Part shown: positions 25,215-33,593 of the stretch, piece after piece
Layout: each line of letters begins with the position of its first letter
How positions within the stretch are numbered: the first letter of the stretch is position 1
Source of the DNA: ZC4RG42 sp003242425
GTDB taxonomy: Bacteria > Pseudomonadota > Gammaproteobacteria > Burkholderiales > SG8-39
Direction: 5' to 3'
NCBI GenBank assembly: GCA_937907425.1
Contig: CALCIE010000076.1
Coordinates: forward strand, 56,946-120,945
Length of the DNA stretch: 64,000 bases
The notes under the pieces: generated by a model
The model's input: only the letters and a program-made list of their open reading frames with translations
Database searches by the model: none
Told to the model about the DNA's origin: nothing
Position numbers and translations under genes: made by a program

Positions 25215-25928
25215 ATGTACACCGCTGCCGGAACACTCGACAAGGAAGACGCCGTCCGCCGCTATGCGCCGATGGTGAAGCGCATGGCCTACCACCTCGC
25301 CGCGCGCCTGCCCGCGAGCGTGCAGGTGGACGATCTGGTACAGGCCGGGCTGATCGGCCTCATGGACGCGGCCGCGCGCTTCGAGGAATCGCTGGGCGTG
25401 CAGTTCGAGACCTACGCCATGCAACGGGTGCGCGGGGCGATGCTGGACGAACTGCGCGCGAGCGACTGGCTGCCGCGCGGGGCACGCAAGGCGCAACGCG
25501 AAATCGAGGAAGCGATCACCCGGCTGGAGCAGAAGCTCGGGCGTCCGCCGCAGGAATCCGAGGTCGCGGCCGAAATGGGAATCAGTCTGCGCGACTATCA
25601 GGAAAAACTCGGCGACGCGCACGGGGCGCTGCTCTACTACGACAACAGAGAAGACGACTACGACGACGACTATCTCGAGCACAATCACCCCGACGACTCG
25701 CCGCAGCCGCCCGAGGTTCTGCACGATGCGCGCTTCCGGGCCGCGCTGATCGAGGCGATCGACAACCTGCCCGAACGCGAGAAACTGCTCATGGGCCTTT
25801 ATTACGAGCAGGAGCTGAACTTCAAGGAGATCGCGGCCGTGCTCGGGGTGACGGAATCCCGGGTGTGTCAGCTGCACAGCCAGGCGGTGGCGCGGCTGCG
25901 GGTGAAGCTGCGCCACTGGCGAAGCTGA
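25215..25928 (+). CDS. fliA: RNA polymerase sigma factor FliA (sigma-28)
   Basis: FliA directs RNA polymerase to late flagellar genes. The 237-residue product has region 2 (DDLVQAGLIGLMDAAARFE, FETYAMQRVRGAMLDELR), the typical DWLPR of sigma-28, region 3, and region 4 with the helix-turn-helix FKEIAAVLGVTESRVCQLHSQAVARLR. An acidic DDYDDDYLEHNHPDD stretch lies between regions 3 and 4. It starts one base after the flhG stop and is the source of the promoter recognition proposed throughout this window; its anti-sigma factor FlgM is encoded at 27190. Confidence 0.97.
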   Translation: MYTAAGTLDKEDAVRRYAPMVKRMAYHLAARLPASVQVDDLVQAGLIGLMDAAARFEESLGVQFETYAMQRVRGAMLDELRASDWLPRGARKAQREIEEAITRLEQKLGRPPQESEVAAEMGISLRDYQEKLGDAHGALLYYDNREDDYDDDYLEHNHPDDSPQPPEVLHDARFRAALIEAIDNLPEREKLLMGLYYEQELNFKEIAAVLGVTESRVCQLHSQAVARLRVKLRHWRS

Positions 25929-26180
25929 AAGTCGAAGTTCCGACGCGGCGCCGCTTCGGGGCCCGGGCCTGCGCCTTGCTTCCAGCATGCCGCGCCGCGT
26001 GCAAGTGTCAAAGACCCTTACGTCGGCCGGCGCCGCGGTTCGGTTGCCGTGCACGCCATGGCGGCGGCAGCCGAAACGGGCTAGTATTTTCAGCTTCTCA
26101 GCGCAATGGTTTGGTCCGTGCATCCCGGCTTGTGGGGCGGCCGTTCCGGGTGAGCGGAACGGGCGAGAGGAGTTTTAGGC

Positions 26181-26600
26181 ATGAGCGAGGTCGATGTCCT
26201 CCTCGTTGAGGACAATCCGGATGACGCAGAACTGACACTGCGCGCGCTTCGCAAAAGCAACGTGGCGGAACGGCTGCTGCATGTGGACGACGGGGCGAAG
26301 GCGATCGAGTTCCTGTTCGGCGGGGCCAAGCCGCCGCGCTTCATCCTGCTGGACCTGAAGCTTCCCAAGATCGACGGCCTGGAGGTGTTGCGCCGGGTCA
26401 AGGCCGATGCCCGCACGCGCACCATCCCCGTGGTGGTGCTCACATCCTCCAAGGAGGAGCGCGACGTCATGGCCAGCTACGACCTGGGCGTGAACAGCTA
26501 TATCGTCAAACCGGTGGGCTTCGAGCAGTACATGCGCACCATCTCGGAGGTGGGGCGCTACTGGAACGATCTGAACCAGCTGCCCCAGACGGCGCTTTGA
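26181..26600 (+). CDS. Single-domain response regulator (Rcp1/CheY-like)
   Basis: A 139-residue receiver with no output domain. It has the acidic pair in LLVEDNPDDAEL, phospho-acceptor Asp in ILLDLKLPKIDGLEVL, TSS and YIVKPV, and the NPDDAEL pattern of the Rcp1-type family that partners phytochrome-like or other hybrid histidine kinases. It sits alone between fliA and flgN and has a good GAGAGGAG ribosome site; no cognate kinase is adjacent. The 252-base gap after fliA holds no clear promoter. A bidirectional terminator follows. Confidence 0.88.
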   Translation: MSEVDVLLVEDNPDDAELTLRALRKSNVAERLLHVDDGAKAIEFLFGGAKPPRFILLDLKLPKIDGLEVLRRVKADARTRTIPVVVLTSSKEERDVMASYDLGVNSYIVKPVGFEQYMRTISEVGRYWNDLNQLPQTAL

Positions 26601-26617
26601 GCGCGGGGAAGGGGTAA

Positions 26618-26652
26618 AGAAAAAGGGCCCGCCGACGGGCCCTTTTTCTTTT
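26618..26652. terminator. Bidirectional terminator between the receiver gene and flgN
   Basis: A GGGCCCG/CGGGCCC stem (26625-26642) with a 4-base loop has an A-run on its left and a T-run on its right, so it can stop transcription from both converging genes. Confidence 0.93.
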
Positions 26653-26665
26653 GCGATGCGTGCGT

Positions 26666-27163
26666 TCAGACGTTGCCGAGCGGGCGGGAGACGCGCACCG
26701 CCTGCGACAGGCCGTCCGCGCTATACAGGCCATCGGCCGCGCCCATCACCGAGCGCTGCAGTTGCGACAGGCGGCCCTGCACGCTCGACAGCCGCGCGCG
26801 GATGAGGTTGCCGTTGAGGTCGTTGAGATCGCGCGCCACCAGCGCGCGGTCGGCGATCTTCGACCACAGCGCGCGCAGCCGCGGCGCGAGCTCGCCGCTC
26901 GCTTCAACGGCCTGCTCCATGCCTTCGCTGGACTGCGTATAGCCGAGTCCGGTGAGCAGGGCGTTGCGGCGCGCGGCATAGGTGTCGAGCGCCTGAATAC
27001 GGTGGAGCTTCTCGGCGGCGAGCTGGTTGATGCGTTCGTCCAGAGCTTCGATCAGCGCCGTGCGCTCTTCCTGCAAGAGGTCGATCAATTGCGCCAGATG
27101 CAGGGATTCATGCTCGAGCACTTCGGCCAGGGCCTGGAACGTAGGACTTTGCTCGGTCGTCAC
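26666..27163 (-). CDS. flgN: Flagellar export chaperone FlgN
   Basis: FlgN is the chaperone of the hook-filament junction proteins FlgK and FlgL. The 165-residue, helix-rich product begins V(M)TTEQSPTFQALAEVLEHESLHLAQLIDLLQEER, the usual N-terminal pattern, and ends with a C-terminal FlgK/FlgL-binding helix region. The start is a GTG at 27163 with a GGAG ribosome site 8 bases upstream; no ATG in the frame gives a plausible FlgN start. It follows flgM by 26 bases, the standard pair. Confidence 0.88.
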   Translation of the reverse strand: MTTEQSPTFQALAEVLEHESLHLAQLIDLLQEERTALIEALDERINQLAAEKLHRIQALDTYAARRNALLTGLGYTQSSEGMEQAVEASGELAPRLRALWSKIADRALVARDLNDLNGNLIRARLSSVQGRLSQLQRSVMGAADGLYSADGLSQAVRVSRPLGNV

Positions 27164-27189
27164 GATGCTGCTCCGCCTCGGATAGTGGG

Positions 27190-27480
27190 TTATTTGGCGA
27201 TCAGTTCCTGCACGCTTTGCAGCAGCTTGTCGGCCACCACGCCGCTGTCGACATGGAATTCGCCGCGCTGGATGGCCGCCTTGATGGCCTCCACGCGCGC
27301 CGGGTCGTAGGCGCCGGCGGGGCCTTCGTTCGCCAGCCTGGCCAGCTGCTCGGCCAGACCGGACAGCCGGACCGTGTCCTGCTGCGGGGCCTCCGCCTTG
27401 CCGTTGCGCTGCGCGCCGCCGGAAGCGGGCGTGGCCGGGCGGTCGATCCGGTATGCGTCGCCGTTGCCGTTGATTTTCAT
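27190..27480 (-). CDS. flgM: Anti-sigma-28 factor FlgM
   Basis: FlgM holds FliA inactive until it is exported through the finished hook. The 96-residue product is disordered at its N-terminus and has the conserved C-terminal FliA-binding part DTVRLSGLAEQLARLA, DPARVEAIKAAIQRGEFHVDSGVVADKLLQSVQEL. A sigma-28 promoter with a perfect -10 lies about 62 bases upstream, giving the classical feedback loop. An AGGAGAGC ribosome site precedes the ATG. Confidence 0.96.
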   Translation of the reverse strand: MKINGNGDAYRIDRPATPASGGAQRNGKAEAPQQDTVRLSGLAEQLARLANEGPAGAYDPARVEAIKAAIQRGEFHVDSGVVADKLLQSVQELIAK

Positions 27481-27541
27481 GAGCTCTCCTGCTTATGCGC
27501 ACCGCGGCCCGACGGGGCCGGGTATAAGCATCCTGTGCACA

Positions 27542-27568
27542 TTATCGGCCGGCTTCACGAATTCTTTA
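27542..27568 (-). promoter_or_regulatory. Sigma-28 promoter of flgMN
   Basis: TAAAGAAT, an 11-base spacer and a perfect GCCGATAA lie on the minus strand immediately after the flgA stop codon. This is one of the best FliA matches in the window. Confidence 0.88.
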
Positions 27569-27573
27569 GCGCA

Positions 27574-28248
27574 TTACGACCGGATTTCCACGACCCCGTC
27601 CTCGCGCGCGATGCCGGTGAGGATTTTCCCGGAAGTCGTCTGCACGCGCACGGGCTGGCCCGCGGACGCTGCGGAGAGCGCACGTCCTTCCACCGAAACC
27701 GTGAAACCCGGGCCGCTGTAGCTCAGTTTGACCAGGGCGCCGGAGGCGATGACCTGGCGTCCGCGCAGGTGGGCGACGCGGATCGGCTCGCCGGCGTTCA
27801 GCGTGCGCAGCAACACCCTGTTTTCGGCATCGGCCGGGTCGGTCAACAGCCCCGGCGGGTAGCGGGTCAGTTCGACCTCGTCCAGCTTCAGATCCTCGGG
27901 CTGCAGGGCCTGGCCGGCGCCCAGTCCGCGTGCCGCGACCAGCGCCGGACCGTAAATCCGTACCACGACGGGCACGTAAGTGCTCCAGCTTGCCCCTTCG
28001 ACGCAGCGTACGCCGATCGAGGTGCGCCCCCACAGCCGCGCGCCCGGCGGCAGGAAGGGCTCCATGCGCGCGCACGCGGCGCGGCGCTGGAAATCGAGGG
28101 TGCCGACGTCCACCTCGACACGGCCGGGCGGATCGCCGATCTGGGCTTCGACGTAGCGCCGCAGCGCGGCCTCGTCGAGCGCCAGCGCGGACGATGACCA
28201 GGCGGCACCGAGCGCGGCGCCCAACAGCAGGAGTGCGTAAGCCTTCAT
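27574..28248 (-). CDS. flgA: Flagellar P-ring assembly chaperone FlgA
   Basis: FlgA helps assemble the periplasmic P ring made of FlgI. The 224-residue product has a signal peptide (MKAYALLLLGAALGAAWSSSALA, cleavage near residue 23) and a C-terminal SAF-type domain with VVAARGLGAGQALQPEDL, RTLNAGEPIRVAHLR and the ending GQPVRVQTTSGKILTGIAREDGVVEI, typical of FlgA. It is divergent from flgB. The flgMN promoter starts within a few bases of its stop codon. Confidence 0.95.
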   Translation of the reverse strand: MKAYALLLLGAALGAAWSSSALALDEAALRRYVEAQIGDPPGRVEVDVGTLDFQRRAACARMEPFLPPGARLWGRTSIGVRCVEGASWSTYVPVVVRIYGPALVAARGLGAGQALQPEDLKLDEVELTRYPPGLLTDPADAENRVLLRTLNAGEPIRVAHLRGRQVIASGALVKLSYSGPGFTVSVEGRALSAASAGQPVRVQTTSGKILTGIAREDGVVEIRS

Positions 28249-28405
28249 GGTTGGCTCGCAGTCGCCATTGCAACGCCTGCAAGACTAAGGCGGACGCGGG
28301 CCGGCCAAGGAAGGAATAGCCGTGCAAAAGCCGGCCTTCTTCGCGGATCGGTCCTTGACGCGCTTCGCATAATGGCAGCGTCACTGACCAGACCGGGAAG
28401 GCCGC

Positions 28406-28819
28406 ATGACGACCGGCAAGCTCGACCAGTTGCTGCACCTGCAGAGCGAGGCGCTCAAGCTGCGCGCTCGTCGTCAGGAAGTGATCGCCTCCAACCTCGC
28501 CAACGCCGACACGCCTCATTACAAAGCCGTGGACTTCAACTTCGCCGAGGCTTTGCGCAAGGCGACCGGCGCGGCGGGCAGTACCGGCGGCGCGCCCGCG
28601 CTGCTGAAGACCAACCCGAATCACATCGGTCCGGACCGCTCGACGCTGTCCACGGTCAAGCTGCTCTACCGTACGCCGACGCAGGCGAGCGTGGACGGCA
28701 ACACCGTCGAGATGCACATCGAGCAGGCGAACTTCGCCGACAACGCCGTGCGCTACGAGGCGTCGCTGCGGTTCCTCAACGGACAGATCAAGACCATGCT
28801 TTCGGCCATTCAGGATTGA
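28406..28819 (+). CDS. flgB: Flagellar basal-body rod protein FlgB
   Basis: A proximal rod subunit of 137 residues that contacts FliE. It shows the rod-family N-terminal pattern RRQEVIASNLANADTPHYKAVDFNFAEAL and the C-terminal NAVRYEASLRFLNGQIKTMLSAIQ. It opens the flgBCDEFGHIJ run; the preceding 157-base gap shared with flgA contains CATAAT at 28368-28373 as a possible -10 element. A GGGAAGG ribosome site lies upstream. Confidence 0.96.
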   Translation: MTTGKLDQLLHLQSEALKLRARRQEVIASNLANADTPHYKAVDFNFAEALRKATGAAGSTGGAPALLKTNPNHIGPDRSTLSTVKLLYRTPTQASVDGNTVEMHIEQANFADNAVRYEASLRFLNGQIKTMLSAIQD

Positions 28820-28839
28820 GCGCATAGAAAGGAGCAGGC

Positions 28840-29271
28840 ATGTCGCTTTCCAAAGTGTTCGAGATTTCGGGCTCCGCGATTTCCGCGCAAAGCCAGCGGC
28901 TCAACGTGGTGGCGAGCAACCTGGCCAACGCCGAGAGCGTGACGGGGCCGGACGGCAAGCCCTACCGCGCCCGCCAGGTCGTGTTCCAGATGCTGCCCGT
29001 GGGCGATACCCAGGCCGCGCGAAGCGCGCAAGGCGCGACCACCGCGGGCGTCAAGGTGGCGGGCGTCGTCGAAGACCAGAGCCCGCTGCGCAGGGTGTAC
29101 AACCCGCAGCATCCGCTGGCCGACGCGGAAGGCTACGTCGAAATGCCCAACGTGAACGTGGTGGAGGAGATGGTCAACCTGATCTCCGCCTCGCGTTCCT
29201 ACCAGACCAACGTCGAAGTGATGAACACCGCGAAGAGCCTGCTGCTTAAGACGCTCTCGCTCGGCTCCTGA
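28840..29271 (+). CDS. flgC: Flagellar basal-body rod protein FlgC
   Basis: A proximal rod protein of 143 residues. It carries the rod motif AQSQRLNVVASNLANAESVTGPDGKPYRARQVVFQ and the C-terminal NVVEEMVNLISASRSYQTNVEVMNTAK common to rod and hook proteins. It lies 20 bases after flgB with an AAAGGAG ribosome site. Confidence 0.97.
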   Translation: MSLSKVFEISGSAISAQSQRLNVVASNLANAESVTGPDGKPYRARQVVFQMLPVGDTQAARSAQGATTAGVKVAGVVEDQSPLRRVYNPQHPLADAEGYVEMPNVNVVEEMVNLISASRSYQTNVEVMNTAKSLLLKTLSLGS

Positions 29272-29282
29272 GGAGAGGGAAC

Positions 29283-29948
29283 ATGGCGTTGGCGAGCACC
29301 AATCCCGTCTACGCGGCCGCGGCGTATCAGCAGACGGGCGGGACGACCAAGAGCGCGGCCGATGAACTCCAGGAGCGCTTCATGACCCTGCTGGTGGCGC
29401 AGATGCGCAACCAGGACCCGCTCAATCCGATGGACAACGCGCAGCTCACCTCGCAGCTCGCGCAACTCAATACCGTCACCGGTATTGAGAAACTCAACGA
29501 AACGGTGGCGATGCTCATGGGCCGCGTACGCAACAACGAAACACTGGCGGGACTCACCGCGGTGGGCAGGTTCGCCCTGGTCGAGGGCGAGAAGATTTCA
29601 CTCTACGAAGGGCAGTCCGCGGCCGGCTTCGAGCTGCCGGAGGACGCCGACTCCGTCACCGTGAGGATCTACGACAGCGCCGGCCGGATGCTGTACGAAG
29701 CCGAGCTCGGCGCGCACGATGCGGGGCTGCATACCTTCATGTGGGACGGTACCACCAGCACCGGCGAGACCGCCGTGAACGGCAACTACCGCTTCGAGGT
29801 GATTGCGAGGACCGGCGAGGAGGAAGTCGCGGTGACGCCGCTTTCGATCGGACGCATCGACGGCGTGGTACCGGACCAGGACGAGCTGACGTTCACCATC
29901 GGCGGCATGCCGCCCACCAGGCTCTCCGAAATCAAACAATTCCTGTAA
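29283..29948 (+). CDS. flgD: Flagellar hook-cap protein FlgD
   Basis: FlgD forms the temporary cap for hook assembly. The 221-residue product has the N-terminal signature DELQERFMTLLVAQMRNQDPLNPMDNAQLTSQLAQLNTVTGIEKLN and a C-terminal FLGD/Fn3-like and Tudor-like region with YDSAGRMLYEAELG and FMWDGTTSTGETAVNGNYRFEV. Spacing to flgC is 11 bases, with a GAGGAGAGG ribosome site. Confidence 0.97.
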   Translation: MALASTNPVYAAAAYQQTGGTTKSAADELQERFMTLLVAQMRNQDPLNPMDNAQLTSQLAQLNTVTGIEKLNETVAMLMGRVRNNETLAGLTAVGRFALVEGEKISLYEGQSAAGFELPEDADSVTVRIYDSAGRMLYEAELGAHDAGLHTFMWDGTTSTGETAVNGNYRFEVIARTGEEEVAVTPLSIGRIDGVVPDQDELTFTIGGMPPTRLSEIKQFL

Positions 29949-29985
29949 CGCGAGCGATGCTCGAGGCAGTCAACGGAGAATCAGC

Positions 29986-31206
29986 ATGAGCTTCCAGCAA
30001 GGACTTTCGGGTCTCAACGCGGCGTCGCGCAACCTCGACGTCATCGGCAACAACATTGCCAACGTCGGCACCGTCGGGTTCAAGAGCTCGACCACGCTGT
30101 TCGCCGACGTCTACGCGAACTCGCTCGCGGGCGCCGGTTCAGACCGCGTCGGCATCGGCGTGGCGGTCGCGGGCGTGATGCAGAACTTCACCCAGGGCAA
30201 CATCACCACCACTTCCAATCCGCTCGACATTGCGATCAACGGCAACGGCTTCTTCCGGCTGTCGCAGGACGGCGCCATCGTCTATTCGCGCAACGGCCAG
30301 TTCCGGCTCGACGCCGACGGCTACATCGTCAACGCGAGCGGCGCGCGGCTGACGGGCATCCAGGCGGTGAACGGCCAGCTGGCCGGCTCGGAGACGGAGT
30401 TGCGCATCGCGTTCGACGGCGCGGGGCAGCCGCAGGCCACGACCGAGGCCAACGTCGTCGCCAACCTCGACGCGGAGGCCGAAGCGGTCACGGTGACGCC
30501 GTTCAATCCCCAGGATCCGCGCACCTACACCTATTCGACTTCGCTGACCTGCTACGACGCGGAAGGCCGCCGCTACACCGTGGCGCTCTACTACGTGAAG
30601 ACGGGCAGCGACCAGTGGGCGGTGTACGGCATGAACGGCAACACGCCGCTCAACGACGATCCGGCCACGCCCGAGCTCGATCCGCTCACCGTGCTCAACT
30701 TCACCAACGGGCGCATTCCCGACGGCGATCCCTCGCTGCGCGTGACGGGCATCGACGCCGGCAATTTCGTCTTCGATCTGGATCTCACCGGCACGACCCA
30801 GTACGCCGGCGAATCGGGCATCGTCGATCTCGGCCAGAACGGCTACGGCATGGGCCGCATGACCGGCATCGCGGTCGGCGAGGACGGCCTCATCCAGGTA
30901 CGCTACTCCAACGGCCGCACCGAAATCGTCGGTCAGATCCGCCTGGTGGATTTCCGCAACCCCAACGGCCTGCAGCCGATCGGCAACAACCTGTTTGCCG
31001 AGACGCCGGATTCGGGTACGCCCATTCCCGGGGCGCCGCTCACCGGCCGCATGGGTGCGCTGCGCGCCGGTGCGGTGGAGGAATCCAACGTCGATCTCAC
31101 CCAGGAACTGGTCAACATGATCACCGCGCAGCGCGCCTATCAGGCCAACGCGCAGACCATCAAGACCCAGGACCAGCTCATGCAGACCATCGTCAACCTG
31201 CGTTAA
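29986..31206 (+). CDS. flgE: Flagellar hook protein FlgE
   Basis: FlgE polymerises into the hook. The 406-residue product begins SFQQGLSGLNAASRNLDVIGNNIANVGTVGFKSS and ends ELVNMITAQRAYQANAQTIKTQDQLMQTIVNLR, the conserved D0 helices; the middle holds the variable hook domains (TYSTSLTCYDAEGRRYTVALYYVKTG). Length is normal for a short-hook FlgE. A CGGAGA ribosome site precedes the ATG. Confidence 0.97.
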   Translation: MSFQQGLSGLNAASRNLDVIGNNIANVGTVGFKSSTTLFADVYANSLAGAGSDRVGIGVAVAGVMQNFTQGNITTTSNPLDIAINGNGFFRLSQDGAIVYSRNGQFRLDADGYIVNASGARLTGIQAVNGQLAGSETELRIAFDGAGQPQATTEANVVANLDAEAEAVTVTPFNPQDPRTYTYSTSLTCYDAEGRRYTVALYYVKTGSDQWAVYGMNGNTPLNDDPATPELDPLTVLNFTNGRIPDGDPSLRVTGIDAGNFVFDLDLTGTTQYAGESGIVDLGQNGYGMGRMTGIAVGEDGLIQVRYSNGRTEIVGQIRLVDFRNPNGLQPIGNNLFAETPDSGTPIPGAPLTGRMGALRAGAVEESNVDLTQELVNMITAQRAYQANAQTIKTQDQLMQTIVNLR

Positions 31207-31259
31207 TGACCGGCCGCGTGCGCGCACGCCGCGCACCGCCGGCCGCTTACGGCTGAACC

Positions 31260-32003
31260 ATGGACCGGATCATCTATACCGCCATGACGGGCGCCAAGCA
31301 GGCGCTCGCGCGGCAGGACACGCTTGCACACAACCTCGCCAACGCCAACACGGTCGGATTCCGCGCCAGCCTGACCGCCTTCCGCGCGGTACCCGTGCGC
31401 GGCGTCGGCGAAGGCACGCGCGTCTTCAGCCTGGAGTCCACGCCCGGCGTGGATCTTTCCGCCGGACCGGTGCAGCAGACCGGGCGCGAACTCGACGTCT
31501 CGCTCTCCGAGGGCGGGCTGCTCGCCGTGGAAGGGCGCGACGGCCGCGAAGCCTACACCCGCGCGGGCAGCCTGCAGGTGGACGCCGAAGGCATGCTGCG
31601 CACGAACACCGGACTGCTCGTCATCGGCGACGGCGGCCCCATCACCATCCCGCCCGAGAGCCGCATCGCCATCGGCGACGACGGCACGATTTCCGTCTCG
31701 CCGCTCACCGGCGCGCAGGAGACCACCACCATCGTCGGCCGGCTCAAGCTGGTGAAGGCCGATGCCGCCGACATCGTCAAGGGCGATGACGGGTTGCTGC
31801 GTACGCTCAGCGGCGAGCCTTTGCCGCTCGACGAAACGGTCCGCGTGATGACCGGCACGCTCGAAGGCAGCAACGTCAACGTCGTCGATGCCATGATCGG
31901 CATGATCGCCGCCGCGCGCCAGTTCGACATGCAGATGAGAGTGCTGCAGAAGGCCGACGAAGACGCGCGCACGGCGCAGCAACTGCTCAACGTCAACGGC
32001 TAA
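31260..32003 (+). CDS. flgF: Flagellar proximal rod protein FlgF
   Basis: A 247-residue rod protein with N-terminal MTGAKQALARQDTLAHNLANANTVGFRASLTAFRAVPV and C-terminal LEGSNVNVVDAMIGMIAAARQFDMQMRVLQKADE, the FlgF/FlgG pattern. It lies between flgE and flgG in the conserved order. The ribosome site before its ATG is weak. Confidence 0.96.
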   Translation: MDRIIYTAMTGAKQALARQDTLAHNLANANTVGFRASLTAFRAVPVRGVGEGTRVFSLESTPGVDLSAGPVQQTGRELDVSLSEGGLLAVEGRDGREAYTRAGSLQVDAEGMLRTNTGLLVIGDGGPITIPPESRIAIGDDGTISVSPLTGAQETTTIVGRLKLVKADAADIVKGDDGLLRTLSGEPLPLDETVRVMTGTLEGSNVNVVDAMIGMIAAARQFDMQMRVLQKADEDARTAQQLLNVNG

Positions 32004-32134
32004 AGACCGCTTTCGCCAAAAGCGGAATTGAAGCGAATCCTGCCCGGTAATCACCGCTTCGTTTGACGCGGTCCGCGGCACACTGCGAGCAAGACCAAGT
32101 GCCGCGTGACGCGGACCGTAAGAAAGGACGACGT

Positions 32135-32917
32135 ATGATCCGTTCGCTCTATATCGCCAAGACCGGGCTCGAGGCGCAGCAGACCAACCTCGACGTCATC
32201 TCCAACAACCTGGCGAACGTCAGCACCAACGGCTTCAAGCGCTCGCGCGCCGTGTTCGAGGATCTGCTCTATCAGACGGTGCGTCAGCCCGGCGCGCAAT
32301 CCTCGCAGCAGACCAACGTACCCACCGGCCTGCAAGTCGGCACCGGCGTGAAGACGGTGACCGCGGTCCGCATCCACACCCAGGGCAATCTGCAGCTCAC
32401 GGGCAACGCGCTCGACGTCGCGATCAACGGCCAGGGATTCTTCCAGATCCTGCTGCCCGACGGCACCACGGCCTACACGCGCGACGGCAGCTTCCATGTC
32501 GACGCCAACGGCCAGGTGGTGAATTCCGACGGCTATCCCCTGCAGCCGGCGATCGTCATCCCGCCCAACGCCACGGACATCAACATCGCGCCGGACGGCA
32601 CTGTGACCGTGCAGCAGCCGGGCCAGGTCGATCCCGTGCAGGTGGGCCAGATCCAGCTCGCCACCTTCATCAATCCGGCCGGCCTGAGCTCGATGGGGCA
32701 GAACCTGTATCTGGAAACCGCCGCTTCCGGCGTTCCCACAGTCACCGAGCCGGGCACCAACGGCGCTGGGGTGCTCAACCAGAAATACGTGGAGACCTCC
32801 AACGTCAACGTGGTGGAGGAACTGGTGAACATGATCCAGGCGCAGCGGGCCTACGAGCTCAATTCGAAGGCCATCACGGTATCGGACCAGATGCTGCAGC
32901 GCCTGGGGCAGCTATAA
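32135..32917 (+). CDS. flgG: Flagellar distal rod protein FlgG
   Basis: A 260-residue product with the highly conserved start MIRSLYIAKTGLEAQQTNLDVISNNLANVSTNGFKRSRAVFEDLLYQT and C-terminal VETSNVNVVEELVNMIQAQRAYELNSKAI. The start at 32135 is chosen for its AAAGGACG ribosome site and family length; the open frame extends upstream without support. FlgG forms the distal rod enclosed by the P and L rings encoded just downstream. Confidence 0.97.
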   Translation: MIRSLYIAKTGLEAQQTNLDVISNNLANVSTNGFKRSRAVFEDLLYQTVRQPGAQSSQQTNVPTGLQVGTGVKTVTAVRIHTQGNLQLTGNALDVAINGQGFFQILLPDGTTAYTRDGSFHVDANGQVVNSDGYPLQPAIVIPPNATDINIAPDGTVTVQQPGQVDPVQVGQIQLATFINPAGLSSMGQNLYLETAASGVPTVTEPGTNGAGVLNQKYVETSNVNVVEELVNMIQAQRAYELNSKAITVSDQMLQRLGQL

Positions 32918-32932
32918 GGTGAGGACGCCGCG

Positions 32933-33592
32933 ATGAGACGCATCGCCCTGCTGTGTGTCGCGTTACTGGGCGGTTGCAGCGTCATCCATCCGCACGTCGA
33001 GGTGCTGGAGCCGACCACGGCGCGTCCCGAAGTGCCGCAGCAGCCGCCGGTGCCGACCGGCTCGATCTATCAGGCCGGCACCTACCGTCCGCTGTTCGAG
33101 GATCGCCGCGCCCGCCACGTCGGCGACATTCTCGTCATCCAGCTGAACGAGAAGCTCAACGCCTCCAAGAACGCCGCCTCCAGCGTGGACAAGAGCGGCA
33201 GCGTGTCGATGGCGGTGCCGATCGTCAGGCATCTGCCGGGCAAGAGTTTCCAGGGCGCGGAGCTGGATGCGCGCAGCGCGAACGAATTCGAGGGCAAGGG
33301 TTCGACGCAATCGTCGAATCTGTTCACCGGCACCATCGCCGTGACCGTGGTCGAGGTGCTACCCAACGGCAACCTGGTCGTCTCGGGCGAGAAGCAGATC
33401 GGCATCAGCAAGAACACCGAGACGCTGCGCTTCTCCGGTGTCGTCAACCCGTCGAGCATCGTGCCGCCCAATACCGTGAGCTCGACCCAGGTCGCGGATG
33501 CGCGCATCGACTACCGCGGCTCCGGCTACATCGACGAAGCGCAGGTGATGGGCTGGCTGTCGCGTTTCTTCCTGAGTTTCCTGCCGTTCTGA
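32933..33592 (+). CDS. flgH: Flagellar L-ring lipoprotein FlgH
   Basis: FlgH forms the outer-membrane L ring. The 219-residue product has a lipoprotein signal (MRRIALLCVALLGGC, acylated Cys15), and conserved parts SIYQAGTYRPLFEDRRARHVGDILVIQLNE, NASKNAASSVDKSGSVS and NPSSIVPPNTVSSTQVADARIDYRGSGYIDEA. flgI begins one base after its stop codon. Confidence 0.97.
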   Translation: MRRIALLCVALLGGCSVIHPHVEVLEPTTARPEVPQQPPVPTGSIYQAGTYRPLFEDRRARHVGDILVIQLNEKLNASKNAASSVDKSGSVSMAVPIVRHLPGKSFQGAELDARSANEFEGKGSTQSSNLFTGTIAVTVVEVLPNGNLVVSGEKQIGISKNTETLRFSGVVNPSSIVPPNTVSSTQVADARIDYRGSGYIDEAQVMGWLSRFFLSFLPF

Positions 33593-33593
33593 T

